Shown piece after piece: positions 50,121 to 61,429 of a stretch of 64,000 nt of DNA (position 1 is the first letter of the stretch; every line of letters begins with the position of its first letter). Source of the DNA: Rotaria socialis (Eukaryota; Rotifera; Eurotatoria; Philodinida; Philodinidae). The position numbers and the translations under genes are program-made. The notes under the pieces are model-generated. The model was not told where the DNA came from and searched no databases. It saw only the letters and a program-made list of their open reading frames with translations. The stretch lies in the NCBI GenBank assembly GCA_905331475.1, contig CAJNYU010004544.1:85253-149252 (forward strand). Reading direction: 5' to 3'.

Positions 50121-53100
50121 ATGATTAGTATAATTATTCTCTTGCTAGGCATCGTGGAAATCACTATTGCACGAGGTATGTAATAAAAAAATTGCCCGAT
50201 ACAGTAAAATATTTTTAGTTAGAAAACCTAAACTGATTTTTTTAAAATTGAGTTGTTTGCCACTGAATATCCAAGACAATTACTTTTATAACCTGTATAA
50301 ATCGGTTATGATTTTCTAGATCAAGAAAATGAAAAAAAACGAATTTTATTACTTTTCCATGAACAATTATAAACAAATGTTTTTGATTAGGAATTTTTTT
50401 CTCATCAATAAATGTCGATAGATTGTGATCAATATAGCAGATGTAGAATGTAAATCTATATTGAATTAGGATTCATTTTAATTGATACACAGAAGCATAT
50501 TCACAATAAAAACTGAATACCATTAGATTTAGATATAGTATACCATTTAGTGCTTTCGAATTAATTGAAACTATGTTTGGTAAAGTTTTTTTCATAGTTG
50601 AAAATGCTATTTAACATCGGTATCTTGAAGTTATTCTTGTTGAAAAACAAAATTATGAATTCAAAGACTGCTTAAATTTAACTATTTGAATAATAAAATT
50701 TTTAAAGTTTGCTTTTTCCTATAGATACCATCACATATTTTATGTGATGGAAGGTTACTGAGAAGAACCTACTTTTTTTACAGTTAGAAAGTTAGAAATT
50801 CTCACAATATATGGTGAATTTTTATTAAAGCTTTATTAGCAGCCATCTCGCGATAAAAATAGAAGGCACTCGCATGTCGAGCGTTCATGTGAGTTTATTA
50901 AAGATAAATGAAGAAGTTACATTTGTCTAGGGAACAAGGTTTAGGTAACTATTTCATGCTTCAGTTGTTATTATTGAAATACAAATGGTATTTATTTTTA
51001 TTGGAAATATTATGATGTTTCAATTATTAAAATCGAAAATATGTTAAATTTTAGATCCACCTACTATGCTGCCTAATACATCAAATTTTATTACGAAAGA
51101 TGTAAATGAAAACAGTTCAATTGAATTACATTGTCCAGTTACTAATTCACCTGATTTATCGATTCAATGGTCAAAAAATAATGAAGATTTAGATCCAATG
51201 TGGTTATCGCCGAATGTAGTTATCAAAAGATTATTATTAAAAATTCAGCAAACACATCTAAATGATGCTGGATTATATAAATGTAATGTAGTAAATGGAT
51301 TTGGTAGTATATATGCACAATTTCGAGTTAATATTATAAGTGAGTTGTTTCAAAACTTCATTGAATACTAATTCAAGAAATTATTTATTTTATGATTTTA
51401 GCTAATGAAACCGTACTAAATAATGTTCATGACAATGAACAACGAACTGTAATCAGTTCGGATTTAGATTCATTGAGTGGAGGTATTATGGTTTAATATT
51501 TAGTCGATTTTGAATTGAATGTATTTGTCATTGTAGAAGCACCAGAATTTATTTCACGAAGTAATGATGGCCAGACAGGGTCGACTAAAGTTATTCAACC
51601 AGAAGGTACGACTGTACAATTAAAATGCTTAGCATCTGGTAAACCATCGCCAGAAGTACGATGGAAGAAAAATGGTAAAATATTATCAGAAGATGAATAT
51701 GGTGTTACACAGTAAGTCCAAATGTGGTGCCATTCACTTGACTATGCTAGTTTTCTTTTTCTAGAACGCAAATATTAATAATTAAAGACTTACGTCATTC
51801 AGATACTGGTAATTATACATGTGAACTATCTAATTCATTTGGAGCTATAAATGCCACATATATTCTTATTGTTACAGGTAATAAAAGAACAATTACGTCA
51901 TTTTCTTTTGAAAATCGTATTCATTTTTAGAAAAATTACAATTCTTCGGCAACGATCCTCAAAATACAAGTATTGAAAATGGTAAAAAAATTGTGCTTAA
52001 TTGCAGAGTTCAAACGCACAATCCAACAATGAAAATTGAGTGGTTAAAAAGAATTGATGGTCAACAATCATTCCGGCCTGATGCTCTTGTATTTGGCTCA
52101 GAACAATATGAACATATTGAACAACCTCATGAGCTGCAATCACAACAATATTCAAATGAAATTCTTTCAAAACCACTTATATTCTCATCGGTTTCTCTCA
52201 AAGAAGCTGGGCAATATATTTGTTTAATTCAAAATGATAAAGCTGTTAATTATAAGAAAGCTTTTGTTAATGTTTTTGATAGCCGCAAAGGTAAGAAAAA
52301 CGATATATAATCATATGATAAATCTGTCAAAGTCTAGTAAGATAAAATGAAAGAACTCAAAAATGAACTAGATGAAGTTTATACGATAATCGAAACTTTA
52401 AAAATAATTGGAACCAAATGATCATTATCGATCTAGTAACTAAATCCAGACTTGATTGTTGTAGAATTATTCAAAATATAATATGATTCTTTTATTATTC
52501 ATATAAAAAAAAGCATATTTTTAGTCGTTTTTAGCGAGTAATATTAATGTACAAGTGGCCTTACTTAAATTGTTGAATAATTCGTATGTAAAAGTATGAA
52601 CTATTGATTTATTCATTGTTTTTTAAATGATGAATCTATAAAAACAGTCACAGGGAGTGTACAATAGAATAGAAAGCTATATTTTGAGAATATGTGATAA
52701 TTGGTCGACAGGAAAAATGTTGAAAGTAACTAATTGAAAATATAAATCATTTTCTTCACAGATTTCATTCTCACTGTTGTACTTTTTGTTTGAGTGCCGT
52801 ATTACATTCTGTTGATCAAATTTCAGAAAACGTTTTTCATAAAGGTTTTGTAGATGCTCATAAATGTAGTTTATATACTCGATATATCTATGTTGTTATG
52901 GTCTCTTTTCAAACTGTTAAGAACTTTTGAATTATTTAATTGATCATTTAAAATAGTCTCTTTTTCTCTAGGTGTAATATCTTGGATCAATAACAATAAC
53001 GATCTACATTATATGATTGTCATTCTTCTCTGTGTACTTGGCTTTATTCTCTTTTTAATCTTTTGTTGCCGTTATCGTCAAAGAAAAAACATTCATCATC

Positions 53101-53354
53101 ATAATCTACACTCGAATTCTAGCGAAATTGTAAAATCTGCTATGAAATCTCGGCAATCATTAATTCCACATCATGGTGTTACAGTTCCATCCACAATAAC
53201 TCGGACAAGTAATGATTATATCGCTCATAGTGTCGATTCAATACCAATTACGAAACAATATCAACAGCATCAACGATATGGACTACCTCTTCCATCCGAA
53301 ATTGCATCGCTCACTAGTTCTAATTTGTACTATGCGCGAGTACAAGCTCTTTGA
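50121..53354 (+). CDS. FGFRL1: Fibroblast growth factor receptor-like 1 (kinase-less FGF receptor)
   Basis: Seven exons splice in frame to 483 residues: 50121-50175, 51055-51339, 51402-51482, 51537-51711, 51765-51877, 51931-52290, 52972-53354. Exon 1 encodes a signal peptide (about residues 1-17). Three Ig-like domains follow, with cysteine pairs at about C45-C95, C171-C218 and C261-C334. Motifs are typical of FGF receptors: DAGLYKCNVVNGFGS in Ig1, LASGKPSPEVRWKKNGK and YTCELSNSFGAINATY in Ig2, and KIEWLKRIDG in Ig3. A single membrane helix spans about 371-389, then a tail of only ~94 residues with no kinase domain. Kinase absence plus the FGAINATY match points to FGFRL1, a cell-surface protein that binds FGFs and takes part in cell adhesion and fusion. 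The tail is His-rich just after the membrane (IHHHNLH). Confidence 0.92.
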
Positions 53355-55098
53355 AATTTATATCAATAATAATATAGCTAACAGTAATACAACGGCAACG
53401 TCGGTCTTTTTTCTTAGAAACATTAATATTTTGCGGAATTGTTCTTTTGTATAATAACGAATTTTCTTCATTTCTTCTTTTTTTTTGTTTATTCTGATAA
53501 TATATTGTGTACTTAAATAGAAACTCCACAATTATGTTTCTTAACTATTGAATTTTCAAGCAGAAAACTAAACATCATCAAACATGTATTCAGAGTCAAG
53601 AGACTAATCGAACCATCTAGTAGCTGGTTTCGTCCGAAGTTTTCCTCAGGATAGCTGGTATTCAATTTTTACAGTTATATCCGATAAAGCGAATGTTTAG
53701 AGGCCTTGGACGTAAAATACGCTCAACCTATTGACAAACTTTAAACGGGTATGAAGTTCATTTTTCCATTTCATTGAGAATGAACAACGAATGTTTATGT
53801 TGTGATTGACTGATACTACTGTGATAAAGTGTCATCTTGGTTATATCTGAATATTGTGTCAATTCATATATATATCTTTGGGTATCTGAAGATATAACAC
53901 CTGTCGTGCGCTTGGCCGGTCCTTCTCATATATGTCAAACTTGAAACTTGAATTCAAGTTTCAAGTTTAACACTACTGAATCATGAATATCATCTAAGAC
54001 AGAAAAAAAGAATTAGTACATGTCATTTCTTTAATTGTAATAATGATACCTGAAAATTATCATGATGAACTAGAATGAAGATAGAAACTAGATTTATTCA
54101 TTCTGTTGACGTTACAAAATCAATCATACTTTCGGCCTGTGATAATAAATTCAATCGAAGATAGAGAAAGTAGTTTCTTTATAGTTCTTGGATATTATTA
54201 AAGAAAATAGTACCAGAGAATCATGATAATGAACTTGACTAATATAGAAAAAAAAGATTAATTCACGTTGTTTAATCTTATTACAATGACTGTTTATTTG
54301 AAAGGAAACGTAATTTAATTGCGAAATATGATTAAAGCGTGTCAGTCTAGTTGTCGATTTATAGTTATGATTCACTTTACCGCAGACTGATCTTCATACT
54401 CTCACCAGAACGATTTTCAAATGACTTTTTGTCGAAAAAAACAGATTTTCTTCTTACATAATAGCTATGAGAGAAGCACATGAATATTTCCTATTGCTGT
54501 TTAAATTTTTGAGAAACTGATTTTATATTCGGAGTTTTCGACATCATCTTGTATCTTTCAAGCTTTATAGGAAAAAAACTTATCTTTATTGTTTTTCTGA
54601 TCTTGCTACAAACGACGTCACAAACACATTTATTATTTTTTTCAAATGAAGCACCCTAAAGTCAAGAAAACAGAAACGTTTTGACTTATTGTTTTGGTTA
54701 AATACGGATGCATACTTCTTTGGTTGCATCAAAATAAATACAAATATAAATGGTGTCCCAGAAATTCTGAAGTAATTTTAAAATGAATTGCCCTCACGTC
54801 TAACAAAAGCAAAATTTTTCAACACTTTGATTGATTATTGAAGGTATTTAGTACTACATAGCGACAAAGTTTCAGGCCTATAGCTTGTATAGTGGATGAG
54901 AGTCAGTGACAACTCTAGTATGTACTAGTTTTTCGATTAGCACGTAGATAAACTCGATACAAAATGGAAAAAATATTATTTCGGCTCTTTTGTATTAGTA
55001 AATGGCAAAGCATAAAAATTTTTCTTTTACGAACGTATTTTTGTTTTTGCACGTGCCAACAATAAGATTATATAAAGGTGAACATGAGTGCATAATTA
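53355..55098. other. Gene-poor stretch, 1.7 kb
   Basis: Downstream of FGFRL1; the left part should be its 3' untranslated region. It contains the 32-bp palindrome listed separately. At about 54750-54960 a non-coding block beginning TGGTGTCCCAGAA could be a transposon fragment, but I could not show ends. Confidence 0.45.
53937..53968. repeat. Perfect 32-bp palindrome
   Basis: The half-site AAACTTGAAACTTGAA is followed immediately by its exact complement, with no spacer. The half-site is itself two overlapping AAACTTG units. It lies about 0.6 kb past the FGFRL1 stop. It may be an element centre, a hairpin or a protein-binding site. Confidence 0.85.
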
Positions 55099-55557
55099 AT
55101 GAATGAACAAAAAATACCGTATCGACCACTTCCTAAAGACAAAAAGGAATTCCCATCTCTCGTTTTACATTTTAAAAAGTTGCACCCACCATGGAAAGCA
55201 AAAAATGACTACATTTATCCTTTAGCCCGAAAATCCACCGTATAATACAGCGACAAAATCTCTATGACTTCAAGTTTGGAGAATTTTAAAGAGAAATAAA
55301 GTAAATAATTTACCAAGACGAGATGCATCTCGTACAACAACAACAAATCAATATATTCGAGCAGTAAATGAAACTATTCAATTAAAAAGCAAATGCATCC
55401 GTTAGGAATGTTAATGCAAAATTTCAAATGGAATAATGTTTAAAACACACACTTTAGTGGTACATTCGGATTAACTCTACATTATAATCAACATAATGAA
55501 GGTGTTTATGCCAAATTATCTGATGATGTTACATATAATTTAAAAGTCGAGTGTGGG
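55099..55557 (+). pseudogene. Coding-like relic of an unrecognised gene
   Basis: A 48-codon frame from ATG 55099 to 55245 (containing IPYRPLPKDKKEFPSLVLHF) is followed, after stops, by further coding-like stretches. One is at about 55303-55404, rich in Arg/Thr; another at 55459-55557 reads LTLHYNQHNEGVYAKLSDDV. The pieces lie on the same strand but in different frames and without convincing splice sites. A decayed gene or processed copy would explain this. I do not recognise the family, and chance open sequence cannot be excluded. Confidence 0.3.
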
Positions 55558-56329
55558 TGTCAGCAGTGGCAGAATTCATCCCAAGCGAAATGCGAGAATT
55601 CTTTTTACTGATAAATTGTGTTAGTTTCTTTCTTCCCTGTGTTATTGTATACACACGCTACCTTAAATCGAAAGCAGAATTCTAAGCAGAACTGATCATT
55701 TACCAGCAGAATTTTGTAAGACTTCTGTATTCTCTACTGAATTTTGTATCAATAGAAGAATATATATATATATATATATGTATTTATAATCGAAACGGAA
55801 GTTTTTCTTAGAATTTTTATTTAAAACCAGAATTCTGAGTTTGTTATAAAGCTTCCCTGTGTTTTATCTAAGGAATATTGGTGTTTGAACTGGAGTCAGA
55901 TGTTGAATATTCAATTTTCGAAGAATTTTTCAAATATAATTAGTATCTGCTGAAGTACTTTATTGTTAGTGCCAACCTTATTGCTTTATTTCAATGAACT
56001 GTTTTTATATGAATGTTTTCTTAAATATTTTCTCGTCAAAATTTCCATATCTTTATTCAAAAATGTTGATTTGTCGATCAAATGAGTTTTACAAGGAAGT
56101 CAATGCAAAAAAAAAGATTTTCAGCGCAACCTCATTGAGGATAAAATGTGTAACTCACATATCATGGATCACTTAGATGGATACTAGCTCAATAAAGGAT
56201 TTTCTTTTCTTTAATAGAATGAGTTTCATAATGTTTTTCGGAATAAGATAGCAAAAAAATGTTTTACATTTGGAGGTTATTGACTATATTTATAGTGAAT
56301 TGTAGTAGTAGACCCATGTCGTCTCTTTT
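55558..56329. other. AT-rich stretch with recurring CAGAATTCT words
   Basis: Between about 55573 and 55850 the word AGAATTC occurs repeatedly (at least six times) around a (TA)n tract at about 55760-55780. No coding region is supported. It may be part of a repeat. Confidence 0.4.
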
Positions 56330-56475
56330 TTATCAACTGTGCCGCAGTTACGCGCAGTGCCAATTTTGCGTCGCAGTTACGCGTAACTATGGCGCATTGA
56401 TCGTAGTGGAGATTCTATAAGAAACGACGCGTACTGTGATGAAGATCAACGTAACTGCGTCTTAGTGATCGCATC
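56330..56475. repeat. CG-rich island with GTTACGCGTAAC palindrome
   Basis: About 140 bp made of variants of CGCAGTTACGCG and its complement. It includes the perfect 12-bp palindrome GTTACGCGTAAC at 56376-56387 and an opposing copy of CGTAACTGCG near 56449-56458. It resembles in character, but not in sequence, the islands at 14.7 and 37.3 kb. Ends could not be fixed. Confidence 0.45.
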
Positions 56476-56756
56476 TTACGATCCCTTGTAGGTATAAATG
56501 GCCAATTATAAATTATTCCTTCTTATTTGTAATTGGCTACACTCTAACAATAAAATACAGTCACAGAAAATCAGTATAAATAGCAGTGCTCGTCACATTT
56601 TCTTTCATAAATCATTCTACTATAAGCAGTAGAATACATTTTTTATTTTTTTAAAATTTTTCTAGATTTAAATCTTTTTAGTTTTNATGGTGTTTCATTG
56701 ACGTGTTGCCACTCCCATCTACGCTACATTTTTCAAGTCTCTTTACGAAGACAGAT

Positions 56757-56790
<34 letters not shown>

Positions 56791-56808
56791 ATTGAAGTCC
56801 AAGCCCGC

Positions 56809-56839
<31 letters not shown>

Positions 56840-56849
56840 CAGGGACAGT

Positions 56850-56881
<32 letters not shown>

Positions 56882-57089
56882 CCTCGGGCAACGTCCTCGT
56901 CACCGAGGCGTTATGGGGCCGCCACTAAATCCCCCGCAACCTAATCATCACGTTCGTAGTGACGGTGTCCCGGTACTATCGGTCAACTACAATTCGCCGA
57001 AATGGAATACTGACGAAGGGGTCTCGTTTCTTCTTGTTGAATTTCTTCTCGTGTGTACCTATGGTGAACATAGGTACACTGAAAACAGG

Positions 57090-58109
57090 CTAGCGTGCTT
57101 TCTTTGACAGGTGATTTTTGATGATCCTGCTCGTTCCCAATGCAGCACTTTGTTGCATTCTCTCGATACATTCATCTGCGGCTTCGCTGCTAATGCCTAG
57201 ATGTTCCTTGATTTTCCCACTCAGACCAAAGAGAACTTCACCAGTCGCGCCAATAACTATAGGAAAGAACGATGCGTCCCATCCTGCGGCTTGTAATTCA
57301 CGAAGTAAATTATCGCCGTTTGGGTAGGGTACATTCAGATCTTGGTCATAGTTTCCATTGACACAATATCGGTTTGTTTTTATGTCTATCTGCCTTTCAA
57401 TACCTGTAAACCATGATATGGCGAACTCGATGACAAGAGCAGTTTTCTTGATCTTATCAAAGAGTATGATATCAGGTTTATTATGGCGAATGATTTTTTT
57501 TGTCTGTACCGGTTGGTTCCAGTACAGTTTGATGGTATCATTCTCTTGAACCGACAATACTTGCTGCGTGTAGTGAGGAGGCATAAGACCGTATTTCTGA
57601 CATAATTTGTAGTATATGTTCCTAGCTGCTGAGTCGTGTCGATCCACATATAGGGTTGGGAGCCATGTGGGACAATTGGAGATGATGTGCGCAATTGTTT
57701 CTTTACTCTTCCTACATGCTCTACAACTCAGATCGGCTGAATGCTTGGTATGCGCAGGGTGTGTTTTGGTTAGTAAACATCCTTCTTGCGCCGCTAGTAC
57801 ATTTCTGACTGCCGTTGACGACAATTTCGCTTGCTTCAGCCAAGCAAAGGAGCCTACTAAGCCGATGTTGCTAGTCGAGCGTAAAACACGTCCTGCAAGT
57901 GGTAGATCACGCCATTCTTCGTACCGCCTAGTGTTATTAGCAGTACGCATTAACGAGACTACATGCCTTGCCAGTGTTTTAGCATCTACAAATATGGCAC
58001 CATCCAAGATGACGGTTGAATGTGCTTCATCAATTTTTGCATTGATGTTATACGTCTTTAGTATGCTCTGAGCATCACTTATCACACAGCACTTTTGTCG
58101 CTTTGCCAT
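57090..58109 (-). pseudogene. Copy A: C-terminal zinc motif and restriction-like endonuclease
   Basis: A 339-codon frame. It contains the zinc-binding Cys-X2-Cys-X8-His-X4-Cys segment (CRACRKSKETIAHIISNC), the DRHDSAARNIYYKLC block, and the endonuclease core of the PD-(D/E)XK fold: NKPDIILFDK followed by ALVIEFAISW. In related elements this nuclease nicks the target to prime reverse transcription. The frame is intact in itself but is separated from the reverse transcriptase by frameshifts near 58220 and 58400-58435. Confidence 0.88.
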
Positions 58110-58349
58110 GTTATTGAATAGGTTCAGACTACTTTTTAGTTCGGGCTTCGTGCATAGGTATGCCCAGGAGTATATGGTAGATTCTTGGAGTGAATCTTTT
58201 ACGGATCTTAAGCCACATCCCCTTGCTCAGCTGGTAGATAGAATCTTTCTACACAGTTAGCTTTGTATCGAGATTTCTGCTTCTTCAAGATTTTACGGAG
58301 TTCAGTGTCAGTTGTGTCACCTTGTTTTAATACACTTGCGTATTTACCA

Positions 58350-59948
58350 TTACCTTTGATGATGCAGCTCGCTACATAATTTAGCGAAGGATTTACTGTG
58401 GCATTGTGAGTATTTATTTTTTTGTCTGAAGGTGAGTTCGGAGCTCCATATTTTACGAGCTACTGTGCTGCAACGTTCAGCAACACGCTCCCACGCTTCA
58501 GGCTCTTTTACCCCTAATCTTTGCTGAATGCCTAAGTACTTGTAGACTGACTCGGCATCCAGCAGAGGAAAATTTATGTCTTTGTCAACTGTTGTCACAG
58601 GGTCCACAGGTACTTGTTTTTCAAGCGGATTCGGGGAAAAATGAGCTACTGCACATTTTTTAACATTCAATTCCATGTTTATATCCTTAGAAATTGATGT
58701 TACGCATTTGATCTGTTTCGCTAGACTTTCTCGTGAATTTCCATATAGTTTTAGATCATCCATATAGAAAATATGCGACAGTGATAATTGCAGGTTTTTC
58801 TTTGATCCTGAGGCCGTAACGTATGCCCCTGATACGTTATTAAGTGCTTGACTGATGGGAGCCATCGCAAGACAGAACAGTAAAGGGCTGAAGCTATCTC
58901 CCTGCAGAACACCGGAACGAATCTTTAGGTAGTTGCTGCGATCAGTCTGACCTCTTTTAATCCTTACTTCATAGCGGACTCTCCAATTTGTCATAATGCT
59001 AACCAAGAATTTCTTTAACAGATCTGGGATACGTATTACACTAAGTAACCACTTGATATAACTATGCGGAACACTGTCGAACGCTTTTGCATAGTCAATC
59101 CATGCGACACTAATCGGCCTTTGCTTTTGATCTTGTGCATCAGAAATTAGTGTCTGGTCTAGTGTGAGGGCATGTGTACAACCCCATACACCGCCTCGTA
59201 ATGCAATCTGTTCTTTTGGCATTATTTTACGTTCCGTCACATGCTGATTTAAGTACATAGTGACATACCCTGTTAAAAGCTTATAGCATGTGTTTAAGCA
59301 AGCTATAGGTCTGAAATTCTCGGGCTTCGACTTGGGTCCCGCTTTATGAATAAGGACTATTCTTCCTTCAGTAATCCATGGTTGTGGTAGGCTTTCTCCA
59401 GATGTTAGGTGGTGTAGTACTAGCTTATGTAGCGCCATATTAGCAGAAACAAATACTTTCCACCAATAACCTTGAAGTCCATCTGGGCCATGCGCTTTCC
59501 ATGGCTTTGCTTTTCGGACAACTCGATCCCATAATTCCTTGGTAAGATGGCCTGTAAGGTCACTATCTTCTGGAATTTGTGAAAGAGATTGTTCCCATGC
59601 TTGTAACTGAACGTTTTTGGAGTTGAAAGGCTTTTTCACACCAACTATAGTTTCCCAATATTCCCTGATTCGGTGTACATCAGGCATTTCGGAGGGTGCT
59701 TGTGTTTCTTCTTCTCTCTCCATGCTTCGCAATAGCATCTTAGCCGGCATTTGTCTGACGCGGACCCGATTTTCATCGGCTTGCCGGAGTGCTATTTTTG
59801 ATTGTAGGAGTTGTAGTCTGGCTTTCAACTTCTCTACAAGCGATGTTATTTCAGCAAAGGAGACTGCTTTGTACTTTTTTACAAGCATCCTAATATTGGC
59901 AACTTGTTGCATAGTTGGCGCTGCTTGAGCATCTTTCTTTCTCCTCAA
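58350..59948 (-). pseudogene. Copy A: reverse transcriptase
   Basis: A 532-codon frame covering the reverse transcriptase palm and fingers. It includes KAHGPDGLQGYWWKVF, GRIVLIHKAGPKSKPENFRP, SVAWIDYAKAFDSVPHSYI, SGVLQGDSFSPLLFCLAM and the catalytic FYMDDLKLYG. The C-terminal residues after TFRQK diverge from copy B because of indels in a T-rich stretch around 58395-58435. Downstream, a 1-nt deletion near 58220 is revealed by comparison with the duplicate fragment at 61015-61250. The protein would be truncated. Confidence 0.9.
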
Positions 59949-59962
59949 TCTCTTACGACGTC

Positions 59963-60793
59963 TCAGTTCAGCGTAGCCTTACCGATTACTCTTCGCAGAT
60001 TATCACATTCTCTATATGAACTACTGAACCATGCCTGTCTTTTTTCAGCTTTTTCAGTTGTATGCTGATTGCCTAACTCAGAGACTGTCAACGCCCCGGC
60101 AAAAACCAGAATCAACAGTTGATTCCAAGTAAGTCGGCATGATCCTTTTTTATGTAGTTCACTTTTTATAAGACCGTCTACTACGCAGATAATAGGTTTG
60201 ATATGTTGGCCAGAGACTCTATTTGGTGGTTTCCTCAACGTCATCTGGCAACCTATTTTCCGTGATTTTTGTAGGTTTTTCCTGAAGGTCAATGGAATGA
60301 GCGCGTCAGGGGAATCAACCGGTGGACATTGATTCTCTTCTTCGTCTCCCACAACTGCTTTTATTCCAAGAGTGTTACTGGCCGCCGCTTGGGCGACTTC
60401 AGTAGTTATTACACTCGAGGGGAACCCGGTAAGCGTGTTACCTGGATTCGTATTGGGACTGCCTTGAGTCTGATTGGTATCATCAGCAATCAAAATGGCA
60501 GATTTAGTTTTTATATCATGCCATTTACTGCTAAGACTTGCTTTGGATCTTTCAGGGAGATTTGCAATCAGTTTTCAAGCTTTTTCAACTTTGACCCAGG
60601 ACACAGTCCCGGCGTGGTTAGTATTGCTACTAACCAGTTGTCGAAGCTCAGTGATCTCTATCTCCGTCCACAAGCCTGTTTTCCCCTGTTTAACAGGAGC
60701 ATCCTTACTCTGGCCTTTATCTCGTCCTAAGGAACTTTCATCGGACGGGTGAGTAAGTTCGGGTGGTGCTGCACGAATGTCAGCAATAGGATT
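59963..60793 (-). pseudogene. Copy A: Myb/SANT-like N-terminal region, interrupted
   Basis: The minus frame from about 60793 to 59963 reads through a Myb/SANT-like DNA-binding segment at about 60678-60510. It starts GLWTEIEITELRQLVSS and ends SLSSKWHDIKTK, with conserved tryptophans. A TGA at 60577-60575 interrupts it where the fold would have a helix residue. The frame ends at 59963, while the reverse transcriptase frame begins in another phase at 59948, so another frameshift separates them. An in-frame TAA lies just 5' of the region and no ATG precedes the Myb segment, so the true start is unknown. Confidence 0.65.
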
Positions 60794-60859
60794 TTAAATA
60801 TTGAAATTAGACGGGTTGGCCGCTCTTGCTGACCGAGTGACACAACCACGTCTAACCAA

Positions 60860-61013
60860 AGGCAAATTTTGCGCTGTGCCTATATTTCGCAGATTCGGTC
60901 GCCGGGCGTTTGCATTTTCGCCGGTTCCGGGCCCACCGCAATTAGACATAAGCTTTAGAATTCGAAAATTCAGAAAGCTTTTCAGGTATATAGGAGCAGC
61001 GCGGTCGTACGTA
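60860..61013. repeat. 154-bp direct repeat, left copy
   Basis: Nearly identical to 61253-61406, displaced by exactly 393 bp, with only a few substitutions. Sequence includes GCCGGTTCCGGGCCCACCGC. The repeat pair encloses a duplicated retrotransposon fragment. The single N at 61014 sits exactly at its end. Confidence 0.85.
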
Positions 61014-61014
61014 N

Positions 61015-61250
61015 AGGTTCAGACTACTTTTTAGTTCGGGCTTCGTGCATAGGTATGCCCAGGAGTATATGGTAGATTCTTGGAGTGAATCTTTTACGGA
61101 TCTTAAGCCACATCTCCCTTGCTCAGTTGGTAGATAGAATCTTTCTACACAGTTAGCTTTGTATCGAGATTTCTGCTCCTTCAAGATTTTACGGAGTTCA
61201 GTGTCAGTTGTGTCACCTTGTTTTAATACACTTGCGTATTTACCATTACT
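61015..61250 (-). mobile_element. Duplicate internal fragment of the copy A retrotransposon
   Basis: Matches 58120-58354 of copy A almost base for base, with one extra base near 61101 that keeps the frame open where copy A is shifted. It covers the connector between reverse transcriptase and endonuclease (KSRYKANCVERFYLP and STIYSWAYLCTKPELKSSLN). The fragment is inserted precisely between two 154-bp direct repeats, next to an N, so a local assembly artefact is possible. Confidence 0.8.
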
Positions 61251-61252
61251 TT

Positions 61253-61406
61253 AGGCAAATTTTGCGCTGTGCCTATATTTCGCAGATTCGGTCGCCGGGC
61301 ATTTTCATTTTCGCCGGTTCCGGGCCCACCGCAATTAGACATAAGCTTTGGAATTCGAAAATTCAGAAAGCTTTTCAGTTATATAGGAGCAGCGCGGTCG
61401 TACGTA
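61253..61406. repeat. 154-bp direct repeat, right copy
   Basis: Partner of 60860-61013. It is followed by the 3' region of copy B. Its presence on both sides of the fragment suggests a duplication or recombination between element copies. Confidence 0.85.
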
Positions 61407-61429
61407 TACGTTATAGTTTTGTAGGATTT

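Larger units (their letters stand above)
56700..60800 (-). mobile_element. RLE-type non-LTR retrotransposon, degenerate copy A
   Basis: A minus-strand element with its 5' end at the right. In order it has a Myb/SANT-like N-terminus, a reverse transcriptase, a Cys/His zinc motif and a restriction-like endonuclease, then a 3' untranslated part (about 56700-57089). That architecture belongs to the APE-lacking non-LTR groups (R2, R4/Dong, NeSL). The 3' part shares the word CATGCGCGTCACCCT with copy B (56870-56884 and 61468-61482). The boundaries are approximate, because no target duplication or poly-A was recognised. GC content is clearly higher than in the host genes. There is one N at 56686. 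Confidence 0.85.

Noticed and set aside
54750..54960. Possible mariner-like terminus (TGGTGTCCCAGAA)
   Set aside because: No matching inverted end and no transposase similarity could be shown.
57616..58071. 151-codon plus-strand frame
   Set aside because: Antisense shadow of the retrotransposon endonuclease region on the minus strand.
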